From Microthyrium microscopicum (lineage: Eukaryota > Ascomycota > Dothideomycetes > Microthyriales > Microthyriaceae), in contig MU004240.1 in assembly GCA_010405405.1 (NCBI GenBank), forward strand, positions 1,208,882-1,272,881: a DNA stretch of 64,000 nt, read 5' to 3'. Position 1 is the first letter of the stretch; every line of letters starts with the position of its first letter. The notes beneath the pieces are model-generated. The model did no database searches and was not told the origin of the DNA. It worked only from the letters and a program-made list of their open reading frames with translations. The position numbers were made by a program, and so were the translations under genes. Below are positions 11,177 to 22,405 of this stretch, in pieces.

Positions 11177-13653
11177 CCTCGACCTGGCACGAAGTGAGAG
11201 AATGGGTTCCAAGCAGGTTGTGATGAAGTGAAGTTGGAAGGGGTGGCGACCCAGACGGCTGGGTTGACTCACGACAATTTGGAGGGTCACGATGTCATGT
11301 CTCACCCTTTTCACACCGACGTCGAAATGTTGCCTTTGATGTGTTGGTCCAAAATATTGCCACACATCGCATCTTCTTCATCAGCAGCGCCGTTCTCATG
11401 GGAGGATGTGTTTGTAGCAACTGCAAGGAGGCGATGACCAATTCGGTGCGGTCGTCAGGCGCACTGCAATTCCAACTGGCAGGTACGCGAGCAAAGAGTG
11501 AGAGATAAAGCTATTACGATGATCATGAATGAAAAGTTCATCAACCTATCCAAATCGGAGATGATCATGAGGCCAGCAACTTGGGGAAACAGACTGAAAG
11601 CGGGTGACGACTGACAAGGGCTCCGCTGGATTGATACGTAGTAACTGCCACTGACTTGGTCAGCCTCTTCCACCTTACAACGCCTAGGAACACATACTCT
11701 CCTGTACGAATCTGATATGCTGGGATGGGCATGGAGGGTTACTAACGGCATGAATATGGACGAGAGCAATGGCTGGATACTGGCGTTGTTCATGATTCTA
11801 TGAAGACAAGATATGTGTCCAGGGCCGTTGAAGCAGGAAAAACTACTCAGAAATCTGATAGGTGTTGGGAAGGGAATTTATCAATCAAGTATAACTCTCC
11901 ACATCCCACGCTCCTGAGTCCTCATCGTCAATTGTTCTCTGCCACATCACACGCGTCCCAAACTGTCGGGTCGAAGGCGCTGAATGAGCCAGTTTTCCAC
12001 ATGACTTTGGTGTCTTCCATAGAAATATCTGGAAGTATCTTCTTGGCCAGCTGCATGATGTGAGCTTTACGCCTTGATAATTGATGCAGAGTTGGGCTGG
12101 CAGATCCTCCAGCAAAGAATAAAGGCAAGACCAGGTGATTACAACAAATCCTATGCTCGTATGCATTTAGAACCATAAACCTGCAATGTGATTGGAACGG
12201 AACTATGGAATTTATTTTATCCCTGTAGAGCTCATTACTACTCTTTGGACTGCAGTAGATATACCTCTCTATCCAATTATCAAGGGTCACCTCTTGAAAT
12301 ATATGGCACATGCTTAAAGGCAAATCTGTACAGCTACTAGTAGGTAGGTAGGAACGTCAGTTCAAACACGAATGTGCACAGAAGAAACCTACAAGCCACA
12401 ACCCTCATAGAGTTATCGTGTAAGATGGATAACTCGCTTCATTCTGATCCATCCAGGTCCCAGTTGCAGCTTGAGCGCCTGTCAGTTTGTAGAACCTTGT
12501 TACGGTTCCACCTGGTACTTGTATAAAGACTTCGAAGCCAAAAAATCCATCTCGGACCCCCAGGCATGGTCAGCCCCCTACCAGGCTTACTGAAGATGGA
12601 GTAATATTGTGCATCTTATTTACTGGTAACGGGATAGATCGCGTCTATGGAAAGATAAAGATCCCAGATATTTGCTGATATGTCACACTGTAGTAGTTCA
12701 TGTTACTCTAGCACGCGCTTAATTGCAAAGCGGTGCGTTACCATTCTGATTATTAGCCTCCCCAGGTCCTTCTTAACCTGCGGTACAACATCTACTGTAT
12801 CGATTCGGTGAAAGCGCGAAGCGCAGCCTGGTTCAGGGGATGTACCTTTTTCGATGCTGTGCCTCTCAAGAGACGCCACCGATGTCCAGGCACTGCAGCT
12901 TGGAAACCTGACTGGCTGGCAGCGCTACTAGCGTTTGACCGCTGCGCTATTGGAAAATCCGAAAACGCTTTAGCGACCCCGTTTTCGATCAAGGACATAA
13001 AAATAGAAGCGCAGACAGACGCAAAGAGGATTGTTGGTAAGGAGACGAATACGAAATGGCAGGTTGGGTTGTTTGTGGAATGTGGTGAAGGAGTATTTGG
13101 TTCGCGATTCTTTAAAGCTCAAGCATGACCGTTGCGGCTAACATCCGTTTGTAACTTAACCGTACTCTCTGGACTCTTCCAAATTTCAAACCTTACCCAT
13201 TGATTCGATGCGAGTCAGGGTATGTCAATCTGATTTGATCTTATTTGTCGTCCAGGTACAGTTCTGTTCCCCACGCCTTCCTAGTGACGATTACTGACCC
13301 CTGAAACCGTCTTTTGCAACTGATCATCATCGACTTGGAAGTGTTCCAAGGTTTTGTGACCCTTGGAGTAGTAGGTGTAACTCGCTACTGCGAACCTGAC
13401 TGCGCTAGCGACCAAGCTTTGCATTGGCCGCAATTTGTGGGAACCCCGGAGCTTGAGGTGATACCGTTTTTACCCTTTCAGTTGGGACATGCTAGCGCGC
13501 TTTTTTTTGCTGGTGGCGCTCTGAGTTTAGGTAGTGACTCGCTATCGCTTACGGACAAACCTCGCCTAAAAACCCGCGCTAGCATGTCCCAACTGAAAGG
13601 GTAAAAACGGTAGGCATTCACCTTGAATCAAGGATCAGCTAAAACATTCAAGT
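11177..13653. other. gene-free stretch containing a MITE
   Basis: This is 2.5 kb between the methyltransferase and the GDSL esterase. Several open frames of 70-130 codons exist on both strands without motifs. The only structured element is the MITE at 13464-13610, which ends 43 bp before the esterase start codon. The segment near 12.8-13.1 kb is open on both strands but has no recognisable product. Confidence 0.45.
13464..13610. mobile_element. 147-bp MITE with perfect 36-bp terminal inverted repeats and TA target duplication
   Basis: The sequence beginning CCGTTTTTACCCTTTCAGTT at 13464 is repeated exactly in reverse complement at the other end (13575-13610). The perfect match covers 36 bp, or 38 bp with the flanking TA on each side (13462-13463 and 13611-13612). 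The interior (13500-13574) is about 75 bp and has no coding capacity. A TA duplication and long perfect ends fit a non-autonomous element mobilised by a Tc1/mariner- or Fot1/pogo-type transposase. Perfect identity of the two ends argues that it is young. It lies in the promoter or 5' UTR of the GDSL esterase. Confidence 0.9.
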
Positions 13654-15241
13654 ATGCCCAACCGGAAGAAACTAGGTAGTTTCCGCTTGGCTACCATCTT
13701 TTCGCAAAATGGTCATCACTCTACCATAAAATCGTATAAGTATCACGAACTGGCTGGAAGGGAAGGCATCAGCATGAATTCCTCTTCGGATAGCCTTCAC
13801 CAGCCACCGAGGAAGACATCTCTATTGTCGTTTGTTGGTCGACGCACTAGGGTAAGAATCTTGTACATGCAACTTACAACATATACTAACGGCTGCAGAC
13901 CATTATTGGGGCTATAGTGGTCACCGTACTGCTTGTTGCGATAATAATCACACTGTCTGCGCTATACGGAACGCAGAGGGACAAGACACACGCAAATTCA
14001 GATTCTTCGCACAAGGCCTGGGAGCTCAAAAACTTCAAGACTCTAGTAGTTTTTGGCGACTCATACTCGGATGAAGGTCGAGGTCTTTACATCAATCAGC
14101 ATGGTACATGGCCTCCAGTTGGTTGGCAAAACCCGGTGGTGAGTCTAATACTAGCGTACGTAATGTTACCAATCTAACATGCTTTCAGACCGACTTATCG
14201 GCCGTCGGAGGTTATGTCTGGCCCAGATGGACTGCTTGGTATTCAGGAGGCGTGAGTGCAATGCACAACTATGCTGTCGGGGGCTCCGTCTGTTCTATCA
14301 CTGTCACTCCTAAGAACGGCATGGCTTACGATATTCAAAACGGCCAAATGTCTGCATTCCTTGCCGATATAAGAAACTCGACAATCGATGTTCCCGCTGA
14401 TGAAACGGTTTACGCGATCTGGATAGGCACCAACGATCTTGGAGTAGTCGGCTTTGTACAAGATGCCCAGGGGCCTGGTCAGACTTTAAACGATTATGTG
14501 GAATGCGTCTTCACCCAATTTGATCGTCTGTATCAAACAGGAGCACGAAAGTTTGTTTTGATGAACAATATTCCCCTCAATCGAGCACCGATGTACGCGC
14601 TCAAGAGCAATGGAGGGCTTCCGGTAGACCAGTACTGGCCAAATAAACCTAACAACTTGACAGCTATCAGCTATCGCATGGCCGAGATTATTCAATCAGT
14701 CAATACTGCTTTCAAGTATCAATCAGCTTATGAGATGGTAATTGGCAATCGATACAAAGGTGCTCAGATGGCATATTTCGATGTTCACAGTCTGGTAAAC
14801 TATTATCTCACTTTTAACCCAGTGGCTGATGACTAACTTTCTTCACTAGTTCATGGATATGTACAACTCGCCAAGTGAATACTTCAATGGCTCACAAGAA
14901 GCAACTGTGACCGTACCATGTCTTACTTGTAAAGATATGAATTATAACAACTGCACGCTAGTAGGCTGCATGGCGTAAGTATGCCCCCCCAAGTCTTCAG
15001 CCACTTTTGTTCGATACGCCGAAGTTTGTTATGCACCATTTGGCAGAACAGGATCTCGGATCAAAACTAGCTGAACAACATTTTTGGTACTTTAACGACA
15101 CCTGACTAATGATGTCCTAGGCCAGATGCTCATATGTGGTATGACGAGCTTCACCCCTCAGAACAATCAAGTCGAATGGTTGCCAAGGAGTTCACGAAGT
15201 TGGTCCAGGGAGATAGTTCATACGCAACATACTGGTCATGA
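13654..15241 (+). CDS. membrane-anchored GDSL/SGNH esterase
   Basis: Five exons, 13654-13851, 13899-14138, 14189-14794, 14850-14974 and 15121-15241, encode 429 aa. Residues 1-66 are polar. Residues 67-89 form one hydrophobic helix (TIIGAIVVTVLLVAIIITL), giving a type II anchor rather than a cleaved signal. Catalytic block I is VVFGDSYSDEG (Ser about 121), a later block is IWIGTNDLG, and block V is DELHPSE near the C-terminus with the Asp and His of the triad. This resembles the CE16-type acetylesterase/GDSL lipase group that deacetylates plant polysaccharides. Cysteines in TVPCLTCKDMNYNNC suggest an extracellular fold. An alternative ATG at 13774 would shorten the cytosolic tail. Substrate unknown. 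Confidence 0.83.
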
Positions 15242-15443
15242 GCTGTCAGAGAACGATTGATGATTACTTGATTATGCTTGCGAGATACCCCAAGCGCGGA
15301 TTACCTTTTTTGGCTGTAGATAGAGACCGCCTTGAATATTTGATGTGCACTGATTTTTCCACTGCGCATAAAACTACTCATAGAGGTATAGAGTCAATAG
15401 TAATAGATAGATCTAGGTAGCAAAGCGCTAGCAAAGCGCACAC

Positions 15444-15654
15444 CCAACCGGGTGACAAAATAGATGGCGCGCTCTTATTAAGTATGATGTCTCCTATTGC
15501 ATCTCTTTAAAGCTACTTCAAATCCCAACAGATTCAGTGAGGAATCGAGTGTTATGCACATTGAAAAGAACATAATATACCTTGGCACAAAACGTAGCAG
15601 ATAGCAGACATCAAACTTGATGGGAGCGTGCCATTTATTTTGTCGCCCAGTTGA
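15444..15654. repeat. decayed MITE-like inverted repeat
   Basis: The left arm, starting at 15444, matches the reverse complement of the right arm, ending at 15654, over roughly 54 bp. The outer part (15444-15474 against 15624-15654) shares GACAAAATA and CGCTC, and its mismatches are nearly all C/T or G/A transitions. The spacer is about 100 bp. The pattern fits a palindromic non-autonomous DNA transposon that has aged by transitions, possibly through RIP. No clear target duplication could be assigned because the arm edges fade. Confidence 0.6.
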
Positions 15655-15924
15655 CACTTGTCTAAGAGAGTACTATTACCCATCATGTTCCTAGGAAAGA
15701 ATTCATTTGAATCCCAAAAATCATGGACACATAAAAGGGGGTATACTTACCTATTCTTGACTGCTGGATCCAAACCGAGTTTATTATTAGTCAACAAGAA
15801 GGATAGGTATATGGCTATTCTAAGAAAGCAGTACACCATCACTGACGGAAAGTGAAGAACAGTCTCAAGTTCTGAAGCGCAAGGCTGAAGTCAAAGCCAA
15901 CGGACCTATAAGGCTTGAATAGAA

Positions 15925-15955
15925 AGGGGTTTAGCGCGCTATTGCGCTAACCCCT
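15925..15955. repeat. short GC-rich hairpin upstream of ArfGAP gene
   Basis: AGGGGTTTAGCGC at 15925-15937 pairs with GCGCTAACCCCT at 15944-15955, with one bulged T and a 6-nt loop. It lies 126 bp before the ArfGAP start codon. It could be a regulatory palindrome or a relic of a transposon end. Confidence 0.5.
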
Positions 15956-16080
15956 GTCGCGCAACTACAGTCCAGTACATCCAAAAAGCCAGGTCTCGCA
16001 GTCCGCCCTGAACACCACCACTATTCTCCGTTCGCAAACTACTTCTATCACTTCCTTTATCTTCTTCTCCCATAGTCATC

Positions 16081-17662
16081 ATGGCTCTCGCTCCAAAGTC
16101 CGAGTCTATTCGTATTTTTGATAAGCTCAAGCAAAAGCCCGCAAACAAGGTTAATCAATCCTCCGAGACCGTTGGGCACCGCAGTACACTAACTAGTCAT
16201 AGATATGCTTCGACTGTGGCGCAAAGAATCCTACCTGGACATCAGTTCCCTTCGGCATCTACCTTTGTCTCGACTGCTCCGCGGTACATCGTAATCTAGG
16301 CGTTCACATTTCCTTTGTGCGCTCAACGAACCTAGATCGTAAGACCTCGGTCAACTTATAACAGCGGTCGTATAACTGATGATTTTCTTAGTTTGGCAAT
16401 GGGAACAGCTTCGAAACTTCAAGGTCGGTGGGAATGAGTCGGCTACAAAATACTTCCAAACACATGGTGGCTCCGCCGCTCTCTCTAGTAAAGACGCCAC
16501 CGTCAAATACACATCCAACGCGGCAAAGAAATATAAAGAGGAGTTACAAAGACGGAGCGCTGTGGACGCCAAAGAATACCCCAACGAAGTTATCCTCGGC
16601 GAATCTGCGGAGGATACCACCAGTGACGCTAACACACCAGCTGGCGAGCCATCAGACGACTTCTTTTCTTCATGGGATAAGCCTACAATCAAGCGCCCTA
16701 GTAATCCACCTTCGAGGACAGGCACTCCTGCTAGCATAGGCCGTACTGCAAGTCCCTTCCTTACCGCTGGCGGCCCTAATGGCAGCCGACCAAAATCTCC
16801 AAATACCGCATCAGAATCCGCGCCTCGACCCACTACAACTTCCTCCGCCATCCGTAAGACGGCCGCTGCCGGCGCTGCGGCCCGCAAACCCAATATCCTC
16901 GGTGCTAAGAAAAATAAGCTGGGCGCAAAGAAAGTAGTGGCCGCGGACGCCGATCTCGACTTTGATGCCGCTGAGCGTAAAGCCAAAGAGGAAGCAGAGC
17001 GCATCGAGAAACTCGGCTACAATCCTGATGATGAAGAAGCGTCCAAGGGTATTAAATCAGCTGCTGCTGTAGAGAAGAACATTGCTAGTCCTACACCAAT
17101 AAGCCCTACACTATCCAGTACAAAGGGTCCCGATCGCGCCAGTGCGGATGTAGAGCGTCTAGGCATGAGTGTGAATCGACTAGGATTTGGTCAAGTGGCG
17201 GCAGCAAAGAAGCCAGCAGCAGCAAAGAAAGCACCAGGCATGGGCTTTGGCTCCACTAGCCGCGCCAAAGAAGGTAAAGAACAAAAGTTCCTTATCTTCA
17301 ATATTCGCTAATTATCTGCAGACGAATCACAGCAATTTGCTCGCCAGAAGTTCGGCACCCAGAAAGGCATCAGCTCCGACGAGTTCTTTGGCCGCGCTGC
17401 TTTTGATCCATCACAACAGGCTGAAGCCAAAGGCCGTCTCCAAGGCTTTGAAGGCGCTACCGCCATCTCAAGCAACGCCTACTTCGGGCGGCCAGAGGAG
17501 GACTTTAACGCCGAAGATTATGGCGACATGGAGACGGCGGCTAAGGATTTCGTGCGTCGATTCGGTCTCACTGCTGGTGAAGATTTAGAAAACTTGACGC
17601 ATTTGATGGGCGAGGGTGCGACAAAGCTGCAGGGAGCTATTCGCAATTACTTGAACGGTTAG
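16081..17662 (+). CDS. GLO3: ADP-ribosylation factor GTPase-activating protein, Glo3/ArfGAP2-3 type
   Basis: Four exons, 16081-16149, 16203-16338, 16392-17273 and 17322-17662, encode 475 aa. The ArfGAP zinc finger is C25-x2-C28-x16-C45-x2-C48, followed by [15 protein letters not shown], which contains the catalytic arginine of the family (R53), and then [15 protein letters not shown] long Ser/Thr/Ala-rich middle follows. The C-terminus contains ISSDEFFGR and YFGRPEED, the kind of conserved repeats seen in Glo3/ArfGAP2-3 proteins (Glo3 motif). The protein stimulates GTP hydrolysis on Arf1 during COPI vesicle formation at the Golgi. The first intron lies just before the zinc finger. Confidence 0.92.
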
Positions 17663-18139
17663 GTTGGTGGGACTATGGTAGATGATGGGATAGGTGCATG
17701 TAATGATGAAGCTGATGAATACAGGCTGTTTTCTGTTTGAATGCAATAGGATGTCTGCACGGCATTAGATATCAGTATTTGTAGTGTTTGTGGGAAACCC
17801 TGTCATTGCATATTAGTATCCGATTGGTGTGAAGTTTGATCCATCTATTCGTTATTTCTACATTGATTCGTAAAGACTACTCGTGGCCGCCATCAGGTCT
17901 TTTTCCTATGCCGAGAAATACACAACCCCATCATATACAACCGCCTCCCAGAGTACACAACAGCAAATAACTTGCTACGCCATAAGAATGTTTAGCTTTG
18001 CTTTGCGGAACGCCAGAGCGGATTTCCGCTGTGCTGTGCCCACAAAGCCATGAGAACAAGGATACCGTAACATCTGCAAAGGAACAAACTCCTAGCCATA
18101 CTCCTTTGGTTGGTGGAAACGACTCGAAATAGACCAATT
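17663..18139. other. convergent 3' intergenic region
   Basis: This is 477 bp between the convergent ArfGAP and cystathionine lyase genes. No gene or repeat is visible. It should contain both 3' UTRs and polyadenylation signals. Confidence 0.5.
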
Positions 18140-19572
18140 CTACGAGCTCGACGAAGCTGCGGCACCAAAGCCAGCACCTTCAGCCTCCCCTACAGTGTGA
18201 CCGTCTTCTATTCTCAGCGCCTGCAGACCATCCAGGGACACCCGCACAGCACCCGCCTGTACCAGCGCACGCTGCAAATCATCAATCAAATCCTCTGCAT
18301 CCTCAATACCGACGCAGAGACGTATTATGTCCTCCGGCATATTGCGTTCCGCGCGCGTCTTGGGATCAATGCTCGCATGACTCATGCGGCATGGCATAGA
18401 AATCAGGCTGTTGACGCAGCCAAATGAGACACTAATAGCCCAGAGTCGGGCGCTCTCCACGATGCGTTCGGACAGCTTGATATCGCCCGTTTCAAAGGCG
18501 AGTACTGCGCCGGCTCCACGGGCCATTTTATGAAAGAGCTCGTACTGTGGGTGTGACTTGAGACCTGGGTAACGAACGCGGAAGCCGTGGGACTCGAGGA
18601 ACTGCGCGATGCGCATGGTATTGGATTGCTGTTTCTCCATGCGGACGGACAGAGTTTTGATGCCACGGAGGAGGAGCCATGAGTCAAAGGGGGATAAGGC
18701 GCAGCCGGAGGCGTTGATGGTAAAGTAGAGGCGTTCGCCGAGGGCAGAATCGTTGACGGCGATTACGCCTGCCATAAGGTCGTGATGGCCGGAGAGATAT
18801 TTGGTGCCAGACTCGTAGTGGATGTCAGCGCCAAGGTCCAATGGGTTTTGGAGCATGGGCGATAGCATAGTGTTGTCAACGGCAATGATCGCGGATGGGT
18901 TTTTGGCGCGGGCGTAGCTGGCAATGGTGGCAATGTCGACGACTTGCATCAAAGGGTTGGTGGGTGTTTCGAGTAAAACCATTGCCGTCTTGTCGGTGAT
19001 AGTATCACGAACACACTCGGCGTTGGTTGTGTCGATGTGGTGGACTATGATCCCGCCATTTTTGCCCAGATATGTTAGGAGTCGGTTTGTACCTCCATAC
19101 ACATCGAGGCCAGTTACGACTTCATCGCCTGGTTTGAGTAAACGAGTGATGACATCCAGAGCTCCCATTCCTGAAGAAACCACTAGAGCTCGCGATGCAT
19201 TCATAATTTTGGCTAGATGCCGCTCCAGGTGGGTTCTGGTCGGGTTACCGGATCGTGTATAATCATACTCCTCTCCGCCACCACTCAGCGTCTGTTTAAA
19301 TGTTGCCGACTAAAATATATCGTTAGCCTCAATTTTGGAAGACTCATAAAGGCTCTCGTAGAGCGTCTGACCTGATAAATCGGAACACTACTGGAGTTAT
19401 ACTGATCATTATGCTCGGTATATACAAGCTCTGTAGCTAGAGCATACTTTCGGCCATTTCGTGGACTTGACGAGGCTGGTGATGGTGGAAGATCATGGCC
19501 ATCAAGATCGAACTTCTGGACAAGCTTTGTCGGGAGACTCGGTCCGCCTTTTGAAGGATCTGGTGAGGCCAT
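18140..19572 (-). CDS. STR3: cystathionine beta-lyase (PLP, Cys/Met metabolism family)
   Basis: Two exons, 19572-19372 and 19309-18140, encode 456 aa. The open frame extends further upstream, but the first ATG is at 19572. The core reads YDYTRSGNPTRTHLERHLA, the hallmark entry of the family. SSGMGA (PLP phosphate loop), AVDNT and the Schiff-base site HYESGTKYLSGH follow, with the lysine at about 237. The C-terminal part has LWAISVSFGCVNSLI and RMSHASI. Cystathionine beta-lyase converts cystathionine to homocysteine, pyruvate and ammonia in methionine synthesis. Gamma-lyase and gamma-synthase are the main alternatives. VSFG with the single-domain length and the N-terminal layout favour the beta-lyase (Str3) group, but the assignment within the family is not certain. 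Confidence 0.85.
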
Positions 19573-20962
19573 TTTATTATGATATGGCACTGTATTCGAG
19601 GTATCGGTACTAAGTACTACTATCTTCTGGTCGGGAGTTGAGAACCCGGCTGTGGATGTCGGAGTGGCCAATTATCGAGCAAAACAGTCGAAGAGCAACG
19701 AATTCGCAAGAGAACAGAGTAGCGAGTATGTTTTGTATTTGTACGGCTCGATCAGAAGTGTTTTTGGGGATTGAAAATGGAGGAAAAGGTAGTGAGACAA
19801 AGTTCTGTGACTGTGTGAGCCGAATTTAAGCTTGCCCACCTGTGATTTAATTGGGTCGTCAAATGGCGTCACCAGACCGCCTAATTTGGCGACGACGACC
19901 CTCAAAGACGAGAAAATATCTTTACTGATATCGATGGTCAGAACAACGTGTCAATCGTCAAACAACCAACTTTTCATCAAGCTGAGAATCAAAATATGAC
20001 TTTAAGCCGCAAATCTCCGAACAACCGCTGTTGGATCTAGGGAGTGGGATTGTGGGGGGTAACACCATGAGCAGTGGAGCACAACCACGGCCAACAGGGT
20101 AACTCCTCCTCAATGCCTGATAGCAGGTAGCTCATGCAGCGATTTAAGCCGCCGGGGTCTTTAATGCGTCTAATTGTTCGATTGAAAGACATGTACTAGG
20201 TTATACTACGCGTCTATAGACGAGGCTACTTCAGTGGGACCAGCAACTACTATGTACATATCAAGCTCTCTATGCATGGTAAGCACTCAAGGCACTCTAC
20301 TCGACCTAATTTGTCGTGAAGTTAACAAGGGGAGACCACGGCAATGCTAACAGGCTCGAAAACATAGGAGATAGCGATCAAATCAAAAGACTGCTCTCTC
20401 TTTGAACTGGCCATTTCCGCTGCATCTCCCCTCATCACCAACTGGACTAGGCCGTCCCCACGAAGTAAAAGTTGAAAACGACTGAGCACATGAGTTTGCA
20501 AATATATTCATTATATCATCATTAACAGCTGGGTATATTGATTTCCGAAAATCCCGCGCCCATCGCCTAGTCAGTAATGTAGCCGAACACACCAACAAAC
20601 ATCCCTCATCATCATGCCAGTTTTGCAACTGTTTCCTTCATCCGTCCTTTCATAAAATGCAATGACCAAAACCAATCATTACAGCCAAAGAAAAATAACA
20701 ATATGATAACCGAATATTCATGATTTGAAAAGGGACCAATGCTTTTTTTCCACTGCCCTCCGAATCGAGACCTGTTTTTTCCTACTCCTTATCATACACC
20801 CAAAAATGCCCGTTATTTCCCAAAAAGGCCCGTTCCGGAGGTATCATTTTTAAATACAGAAAAGGTGCCAAAAAAAAAGATTCAATGCAAGAAAAGATTC
20901 CCCGATATACAACCTTAGAAACCGAAAAATATCAAGGTCAGAAAGGGACCTTCAGATTGCCA
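19573..20962. other. gene-free stretch
   Basis: This is 1.39 kb between the cystathionine lyase start and the 3' end of the C2H2 gene. It holds the lyase promoter and the C2H2 3' UTR. No open frame beyond about 80 codons has support, and no repeats were noticed. Confidence 0.5.
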
Positions 20963-22405
20963 TCAGTGGAAGGAGTTGCCTCCTCGTCGACCACCGGTAC
21001 CAGCTTCTTGGCGGGTTTGGCCGCCACCGGCTGCCCATTTCTGGAGCTTGGCTACGAACTTTTGGGCTTCTTCGTGGTCGAATTTCTCGTAGAGAAAGGT
21101 GTAGAATTCGGGGAGGGAGAAGTTGGAGTTGCGACTTGTTGGACTGCCTCGAAGATGGGTCTTGAAGTGTTCGCGGAGGTTGTCTTTTCTGCCTTGGAAT
21201 CGTTTGCCGCAGTTGGGCGCTGGACAGTAGTAGAAGATTTCACCGCTGTGAGTGTCCATGTGTCGCTTCAGGTGCTCAACTCTCTGGAACTTCTTGCCGC
21301 AGATGTCACCGTCGGAAGTCGTAAAATCGCACTCGTGTCGTTTTGGGGCTGGCATGTTGACATCGATGGGCAGACCTCTGTACTGGGGATGATGCTCTAG
21401 TAGAGAGGCTTGGTTCTCCTTTTGCTTCTTTATCCGCTTTCGCTGGATTCGATGGGCTCGCTTTTCTTCTTGCGAGCGGCGTGTGGGTGTGTAGTTTGCA
21501 GCACTCATGGAGGAATCTGTATGATCAGCTTCGTGGTCCATGATGATTGAAGAGTCGAGGCCATCATCGGCCAAGGTGGAGCTTTGGTAGGAGTGGCTGT
21601 ATGTTTGATGGGATGGACTTCGAAAATGCATTTCTGATCCGGAATCAGTGTCCATCATGGACTTTGCCTCTACCGGATCCATCAACGTCTGTGATGGGAC
21701 GATGGTAGAAGAGCTGTTGAGAGAGTATGAATGGCTGACTGGAGGCCAATGGCTTCCATTCACGCTATGGCCGTATGAAGGAAGAGGTGAGCTGTTGAGG
21801 AGTGGACCGACGAAGGCCGAGTTGGGGTATGAGCCTGATGCTGAGATCTGGGAATTGAATTCATCATCATTCCAGTTCTTTGGAAAAGCTGAATTGAGCC
21901 TGGTGGTATCCTCAGTTCGGGGCAAAAACTGGCTGCCGTAGATGTTTGTGAGTTGCGGCGCCTGAATGGCACTGTGGGTTGAGTAGCTACTTGGTAGCTG
22001 GTCATGGATGTCATGGTCCCGGAAAGATAAACTGGTCCATGCTGGCGTAGAGGTATGCTCTCGTGAGGAATTGAGCATTCGAGAATGCAGAGGACTGGAG
22101 ATCATGTCGATATGATCGAACGGCTTTTCGAGTTCTTGGCTAGGCACCATCATATACGGGCTTACTGGCATCCCATGATATGGTGGAGTTGTTGGCTCCT
22201 GTGACTGAAAAGAGCTTCCACTTGAACCCTGAGAGCTGGAGGCGGAAGACCAAGTCGATGAGAAGTTGGATGTGCGACGAGATGTGGCGGAGAGAGGCGT
22301 TAGAAGCCCGACTGGAGACAGAGGTCTCTTGCTTTCTGTGTCGACGTCTGTGTTCAAACTCAAGAGGCCAGGTCCACTGTATCGTTTTGCTAACGAGACA
22401 GACAT
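20963..22405 (-). CDS. C2H2 zinc-finger transcription factor
   Basis: An uninterrupted frame of 480 aa begins at the ATG at 22405. About 340 Ser/Pro/Gln-rich residues precede a basic stretch (EEKRAHRIQRKRIKKQKE). Two zinc fingers follow: ECDFTTSDGDICGKKF, continuing to HLKRHMDTH (C-x8-C-x12-H-x3-H), and YYCPAPNCGKRF, continuing to NLREHFKTH (C-x4-C-x12-H-x3-H). The TH-S-G-E-type linker between them fits DNA-binding tandem fingers. A short tail after the fingers contains an aromatic segment (LPEFYTFLYEKFDHEEA) and a Gly-rich end. The arrangement is like that of fungal developmental or stress regulators, but I do not recognise a specific orthologue. Confidence 0.82.
   Translation of the reverse strand: MSVSLAKRYSGPGLLSLNTDVDTESKRPLSPVGLLTPLSATSRRTSNFSSTWSSASSSQGSSGSSFQSQEPTTPPYHGMPVSPYMMVPSQELEKPFDHIDMISSPLHSRMLNSSREHTSTPAWTSLSFRDHDIHDQLPSSYSTHSAIQAPQLTNIYGSQFLPRTEDTTRLNSAFPKNWNDDEFNSQISASGSYPNSAFVGPLLNSSPLPSYGHSVNGSHWPPVSHSYSLNSSSTIVPSQTLMDPVEAKSMMDTDSGSEMHFRSPSHQTYSHSYQSSTLADDGLDSSIIMDHEADHTDSSMSAANYTPTRRSQEEKRAHRIQRKRIKKQKENQASLLEHHPQYRGLPIDVNMPAPKRHECDFTTSDGDICGKKFQRVEHLKRHMDTHSGEIFYYCPAPNCGKRFQGRKDNLREHFKTHLRGSPTSRNSNFSLPEFYTFLYEKFDHEEAQKFVAKLQKWAAGGGQTRQEAGTGGRRGGNSFH

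Larger units (their letters stand above)
15242..16080. other. intergenic region with two palindromic elements
   Basis: This is 839 bp between the GDSL esterase and the ArfGAP gene. It contains an imperfect palindrome at 15444-15654 and a short hairpin at 15925-15955. The remainder holds no supported gene and must include the ArfGAP promoter. Confidence 0.5.

Noticed and set aside
12792-13128. Overlapping open frames on both strands before the MITE
   Set aside because: Neither reads like a conserved protein and no transposase or reverse transcriptase motif is present.
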